Shown: positions 58,974-64,000 of the stretch, piece by piece
Layout of the letters: every line of letters starts with the position of its first letter
How positions within the stretch are numbered: the first letter of the stretch is position 1
Source: Rhipidocladum racemiflorum
Lineage: Eukaryota > Streptophyta > Magnoliopsida > Poales > Poaceae
Assembly (NCBI GenBank): GCA_036346355.1
Contig: CM070581.1
Coordinates: 48,875,849 to 48,939,848, forward strand
Length of the DNA: 64,000 nt
Reading direction: 5' to 3'
The notes under the pieces: model-generated
Database searches by the model: none
Told to the model about the DNA's origin: nothing
What the model saw: the letters and a program-made list of their open reading frames with translations, nothing else
Translations under genes and position numbers: made by a program

Positions 58974-59702
58974 TCACAAGCTCTTGGAAGTCAGGAAAGG
59001 TGTGGGTATCAGTCCCACCTGTACTCCAGAATTTAGTCCCTTTAAGAAGTGAGACTGTCTGGCCTTGTCTGTTGCCACATCTTCAGGTGCGTAGCGCGCT
59101 AGCTGAGTAAACTTATTAAGATATTCAGCCACTGACTGGCTGCCCTGCTTTAAAGGTCTGAACTCTTCCATCTTGAGGTCCATTATTCCCTCTGGCACGT
59201 GATACTGATGGAAGGTGGCGGTGAACTCCTCCCAAGTGATATCTTGTGGGTTCTCCTGTGTAGCACAGTAATTCTCCCACCATTCTACTACAGTCCCTTC
59301 TAGAAGATGAGAGGCGTAAAGCACCCTCTCATTCCCCACGCAATGGGTGATGTGTAGCTTTCTTTCTATAGACCTTAGCCAATCATCCGTCTCCAACGGA
59401 TTGGTGTTCCTAGAGAAGGTGGCTGGATGAGTCCTGATGAACTCTGACAGTCTGGAGTATGACCGTTGTGCTTGATTAGCTTGATTGGCCTGGGCGGCTT
59501 GGTTAGCAGCAGCTTGGGCAGTGACCTGTTGCATCTGTTGCATCATGGCATGCATGAGTTGAGTCTGTGCTGCCAAAAACGCTGCAAAGTTCTGCATGTC
59601 CACTGCTGGTGCTGGTTGAGGTGCCTGGTTCATATCATCTGGGTTCCCAGCTGGGCGATGACCACTTCCATTTCCTCCATTGTTTCCGCGGGTGTTCACC
59701 AT
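58974..59702 (-). pseudogene. Element D gag, longest copy
   Basis: 242 codons from MVNTRGNNGG at 59702 to the TGA at 58974. It shows a Gln-rich N-terminus, the gag domain (DDWLRSIERKLHITHC, VVEWWENY, WEEFTATFHQYHVPEG, SVAEYLNKFTQLARYAPE) and then the shared frameshift. The amber of A at 7785 is CAG here. It could still give a truncated gag lacking the nucleocapsid part. Confidence 0.75.
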
Positions 59703-59992
59703 CTGTGGAGTACTCCAAGTTTTAGAGACGAGAGGGAAACAAGAATAGGCAAGTAGTAGAGAAACTTATGTGGGGTGGAAGGTGTAACTCAAAATCCCAA
59801 CTTTATTATTTATTCAATAATAACTTGGTATGATTGCTTACAATGCCTAAGGGCTTTGCAACACATACTGCACACTCAGCAAGCAATGAAAATCCAAATC
59901 GAACTAACACACTGGAGTCTAACACCTCTAAGGGTGACTCTTTTATTCTTAGACACGACTCGACGAAGGAGTCTCAACTACGAAACCTACGC

Positions 59993-60730
59993 TCACTCCT
60001 CGACCCAACCTCCACGACCTCCACGTGGCGGGTGAGGCGGCATAGGCGCAAAGCAATCACCATGCCCCACAACAACTGTAGTCAAAGAAACGGCATCCTC
60101 CTTTGGCTCTGGCGCGGGCTGTGGCTCTGGTTGCGGCTCCTCGGGATCTGGCTCGTGCAGCTCAAGTACTGGCTCCGGCCCCTGTCCATACAATGCCATC
60201 TCCAGCTCATCAATCCTTCGCAGAAGATGGGACATATACTCTCGAACTTCCTGCAGACTTCTCTTCTCCTTCTTGACCTCCTCACGGGCCTTCTGCAGCT
60301 CCTGCACCGTATCATCGAGTGCATACTCCTGCGCGACGATGAACCTCGCCAAATATGTGACAGTGACATCATCATCCTCTATCGGCTCCCGCTCAACCCT
60401 GTTGTCTCAACGTGGGTGGTGGCGAAATACTGTGCCCTCCAGTTCGCTTGAGTAGGTTCGAGCGATGTGTCGCATCGCTCGGCGCGACACCTCCTGAATC
60501 CCCATCTGGAAGGTGGACCTACTGGCCGTGAAGTAGCATGGGCGGCTGAACTTCGTCTTCTCACGAGCATACACGGTGATCTTGACGTCCCATGCCTTGA
60601 CCAATCTAGCCTGCACTACGGTGGTCCCCTGGTAAAGCGGCTTCTCAAAAACTCTAAGCACCTACAGCATACGCCATAATTCAGCGGCGTAGCCTTCCTC
60701 ACGCTCGGCGTAGTTGTTGATCATCTTCAT
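59993..60730 (-). pseudogene. Element D upstream ORF (uORF), coiled-coil protein of unknown function
   Basis: Same 245-codon frame as 8213-8950 in A. Stops: TAG at 60662 and TGA at 60407, both also present in A; A's third stop (8831) is CAG here. The helix VQELQKAREEVKKEKRSLQE and the Pro/Glu-rich tail (PDPEEPQPEPQPAPEP) are kept. If read from the internal GTG or later ATG codons only fragments are possible. Confidence 0.6.
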
Positions 60731-60926
60731 CTGCCAAAAGACACTCGCGTAAGAACGCAACATTTTAAAACCACAGTGGAGACAAAAGAATTCAGCAAGG
60801 GGAATGAACAAGAGAGAAGGGGGTAAGGCGAGATTTCATTCATCATCTTGTCAAGTTTTAACTTTAGAAAATATGTTTTATCCTCACTACGACCATTCTA
60901 AATAGGGGTAGTCCTACAGTCAGTAT

Positions 60927-60939
60927 GGCTCTGATACCA
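60927..60939 (-). other. Primer binding site of element D
   Basis: The minus strand reads TGGTATCAGAGCC, four bases inside the LTR edge at 60944, same as A. Confidence 0.9.
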
Positions 60940-60943
60940 CCTC

Positions 60944-63900
60944 TGTCGGGACCCGAATTTGCAAATCCGAACCCTCTGTCTATTCAGCACTAGTCCAGGA
61001 TCACGCTAGTGCACACGGTCTCAACATCGGTAAATACCACAATCATACACATTGATAATAGTAAAGTACTTTAATTAAAATAACCAAACTGGTTGCTCTA
61101 CCATATGGTCAAGTTACAAGAGTACACAACGCAGGGCGAAAACTTATTAAAAGAAATAACTGCAGTGGAAAGAAAATAAACATCGTGACGCCATTCAGTA
61201 TACCACAGGCAACTGATTGGACTTGCTCCCTAGTTAGCCGGATCTTCCTGGAGTTCCTCCACCAAAGCAGGTATAGCTTCTTCTTCAACTAATATTCTAC
61301 ATGCATGGCTTAGTACAAAGGAATGGTTCATGGTTCATTTGCAGCAAAACAACATTTAACAAATAGCATAAGTATATTCGAAAGCGGTAAAAGCAAATAT
61401 AATATCAATAACTTTTCCATGAGTTAAGTAAACACTTTCCCTTTCCTAATCCACATTTCCATCAACGTCATCAATAAACCCAACCAAACTTTTCAAGTCC
61501 AAGTTGTTTTCATGAAAGTCTAACCCTTGACGGTAATCCCCGAGTAGTGTCTAGTGCCGCGGACTCAGCTATTCGAATAAATTTTCACACTCTTGAGAGG
61601 TTATGCACTTTACCCACAAGATACAGTCAAACACCACAAAGGCGAGTGACCGTAACAAAGCCTTTCGGAAACCGCAAACTTTACAAGTGAACCTCTCTGG
61701 TTTTTGCCATACACCATCCCTTCCCTCAGTGGAGGCGAAGTATGGGACCGACATACCGTTGGACGGGTACCATGTCGTAGCCCTGATACGCTCCCCCTTG
61801 AAGCTACACAAAAGGTGTACTCGACACCCCGAGGTACCACATGCTAGTTATTAGTAACTTACTCAACAAGGACCGTCCCATTCCAGTCATGTGGTTGCAT
61901 GTTTGACCTAGTTCAAAGGCTTGCAACGTTAAGTCCTTAGGGTGACCAGGGCAAGACTACCTGAAGAACCAAAACGACTTCCCCGGTGCTACTTATGGCC
62001 CACCATATCACTCTTGCCACTTGCCCCGGTCTAAATCAATTTATAAAACCCCAGTTGATTACCATGCACCACGAGCCATCAACATCACAACACATGATGC
62101 TTCTCAAAAACAGGTTCAATATCTCATTAAGTCAAGATTAACATTTGATTGTCCAAAATCATGTCATATGTGCGTAGTAGGTCTAAGCAATATACTACAA
62201 CGGTCTAAATACCCATGTTGGCGATTTAATAATGTCCAACTACTTAATCCAGACTAGGTTGACAAGGGTTCATGGCATACAATTATTTATGTCAAGGTGG
62301 CATACAGCAAAATTGGCATTTAACTCATTCCCAGAAATAATTAAAGCATTTTCTAATTAAATTAGCATGCAATAAATTGAATCAAAATAATTTTCAAAAG
62401 TGGGAACAATATGATCAAAGCATAACTTGCCTTCAAAAAGTACTTGTTCTTGGTCTTGAGCTAGCTCCTGGGTCAAAACTTCACCTTCGAAGCCTTCGGG
62501 CACTTCAACGTCTACTCGTAACGTATGCAAATAGCAATAAATAATTAAACAGTGGACAAAAATTGTCCAAAAATTCAAATAAAACTCACCATTAAATAGA
62601 GCTCAATTTTATAAAAATTTAGAAATTGGAATCACTCGAATCGGAGTTAAAACGCAAAAGTTATAGCATTTTGAAGTTTAAAAAAATATATTTATAATGA
62701 ATAAACCGAATTAAATAAATATTTTCTTTTTCTGAAATTAATTATGACGTCACCTATGACACGTGTCACCACCAGAGAGCGACATGTGGCCTTGCTAACG
62801 TCATTGCTGATCGGCCCCCATGCTGACGTTAGCATGACGTCAGCATGCCACGTGGCACGCTTCGGGTGCTGCCACGTGTCGGCACTATGCCGTGGACCCG
62901 GTGCACGGTTCGGCTTAATCCACGGTGGATCTGGTCCACCGCACCGAGCGACACTGACATGCGGGCCCCGCATGTCAGCGGCACTCACATGCGCCCGCGC
63001 GGGATCCCGGCTAGGGCTACGTGGCGACCCGAGGTTGGCTCGGTTTCGACTCGATTTGGACCTCATGTTTTCAAAACGATGGCCCAGATTAGATCTATTC
63101 ACGTGGGATGAGGGTGACGTGGCCTGTCCCGGCGTCGACAAGTTGTTCAATCTGCGTCGTTCACATCGGATCCAACGATCACTATTAGATCTAATTGATC
63201 ATACGCTAAATGATTTGAACCGCACGATCTGAATCCAACGGTGGAGATCTAAACAATTCTAGGGTTCTGGTTTTCGGCGATGTGGCAAGATCCGAGGCAT
63301 TACTTGGGATCGGACAGTTGAGGAGCTTTCGCAGGGGCTCGATGGCGTGTGGCGACGCTGGTTGCTGGAGTCGGGGAAGAAGGCACTCGGGACGGTGCTT
63401 CAGGGCTCCTCCGGCGGGGTGGGTGGTACTGGTCGACGCGGCGCGGCCTTGCGCACCCAGATCTGGGCTCGAAGGCGACCGGGATGGCTCGACGGCGGCA
63501 GGAACTCACAAAATCTGGGGCGGAACCCTATCGCGAATTCGGCGACGGATTGCGGCGGCTACACGGCGGCTCGAGCTTCGGGAGGTGGGGCAAAAGGGTG
63601 CTCACGGCAAAGGTTTCAACGGGAGGGTGGCGGAGCATTAAATAGTGCCTCGATGTTCGCGATTTTCACATAATTCGAAACCGATTCGGGCTCGGCTGCT
63701 GAGTCCGGCGCGGAGACGACCTGCCGACATGGCGCAATCTGGTCCCTCCGTGCGGATCGATTCGGCAGCCCACGGGTGCGTGCGACGTGGCCCACGCTCG
63801 GCCGTTGGATCGAGATCCAACGGTCAGTGGCTAGGGTTAGGGTTTGGTGCGGTTCGGGCTTGAGTTCGACTCGGACCCAAGGAACAGTACAAACCCACTA

Positions 63901-64000
63901 GGTTTTCCAGCGATTAAATATTGAAATTAATTCGTAGAAATTCATTTAATTTGGGAAAAAATAGTAAAATACTTGGAAAAATTCCAAAAAAATTCTATAA
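60944..64000 (-). mobile_element. 5' LTR of element D, cut by the window edge
   Basis: This LTR follows the 5' LTR of A base for base with few differences, including the 60-bp deletion, and is still in U3 when the window ends. TATA-like box at 63636-63645; ACGT palindrome cluster at 62745-62995. GC-rich plus-strand frames within (62744-63232, 63282-63641) also occur in A but have no recognisable domain. Confidence 0.9.

Overview
This window is repeat-only plant DNA. It shows nested LTR retrotransposons of the kind that fill large grass genomes. The evidence is: Ty3/gypsy elements with a chromodomain integrase and 3.3 kb LTRs beginning TGTAACACCC (Tekay-like); Ty3/gypsy elements with a second RNase H and an antisense ORF (Tat/Retand-like); a Ty1/copia element whose LTR begins TGAAGGGAATATGCCC (Angela-like, typical of grasses); and two solo LTRs of a SIRE-like copia family. 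I see no intact host gene, rRNA, tRNA or CRISPR array. The species cannot be fixed from the sequence; a grass (Poaceae) is the best reading.

Layout. 1-118: flank with a possible exon end. 119-12229: element A (Tekay-like, minus strand), 3' LTR 119-3382, pol/gag/uORF, PBS 9147-9159, 5' LTR cut off at 12229. 12230-13089: a scrambled junction of inverted pieces of element B, including a 220-bp inverted repeat. 13090-22927: element E (Angela-like, minus), arranged LTR-internal-LTR-partial internal. 22928-56250: element B (Retand-like, minus), a head-to-tail dimer (B1, B2) sharing the LTR 42422-43003. B1 carries a complete nested Tekay-like element C (29547-41152, 5-bp target duplication CCAGT). 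B2's antisense gene carries solo LTR 1 (44161-45596, duplication GTAAC). 56251-64000: element D, close kin of A, truncated on the left exactly where the B LTR ends, carrying solo LTR 2 (56979-58714, duplication CATGT), and running off the window in its 5' LTR.

How the parts relate. Each gag-pol is, or was, a retrotransposition machine (capsid, protease, reverse transcriptase, RNase H, integrase) read on the minus strand from a promoter in the right-hand LTR. B also has two plus-strand transcription units between its left LTR and integrase, each with a TATA box: the known Tat-type antisense gene and a smaller ORF that I do not recognise. All gag-pol genes here are broken.

Two kinds of damage stand out. 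In A, eight in-frame stops are all amber codons, most clearly former CAG glutamines, as expected from deamination of CHG-methylated cytosine. In C and in patches of E, B1 and B2, small indels cluster on CAG/CTG, which suggests either methylation-linked base-calling error or real decay.
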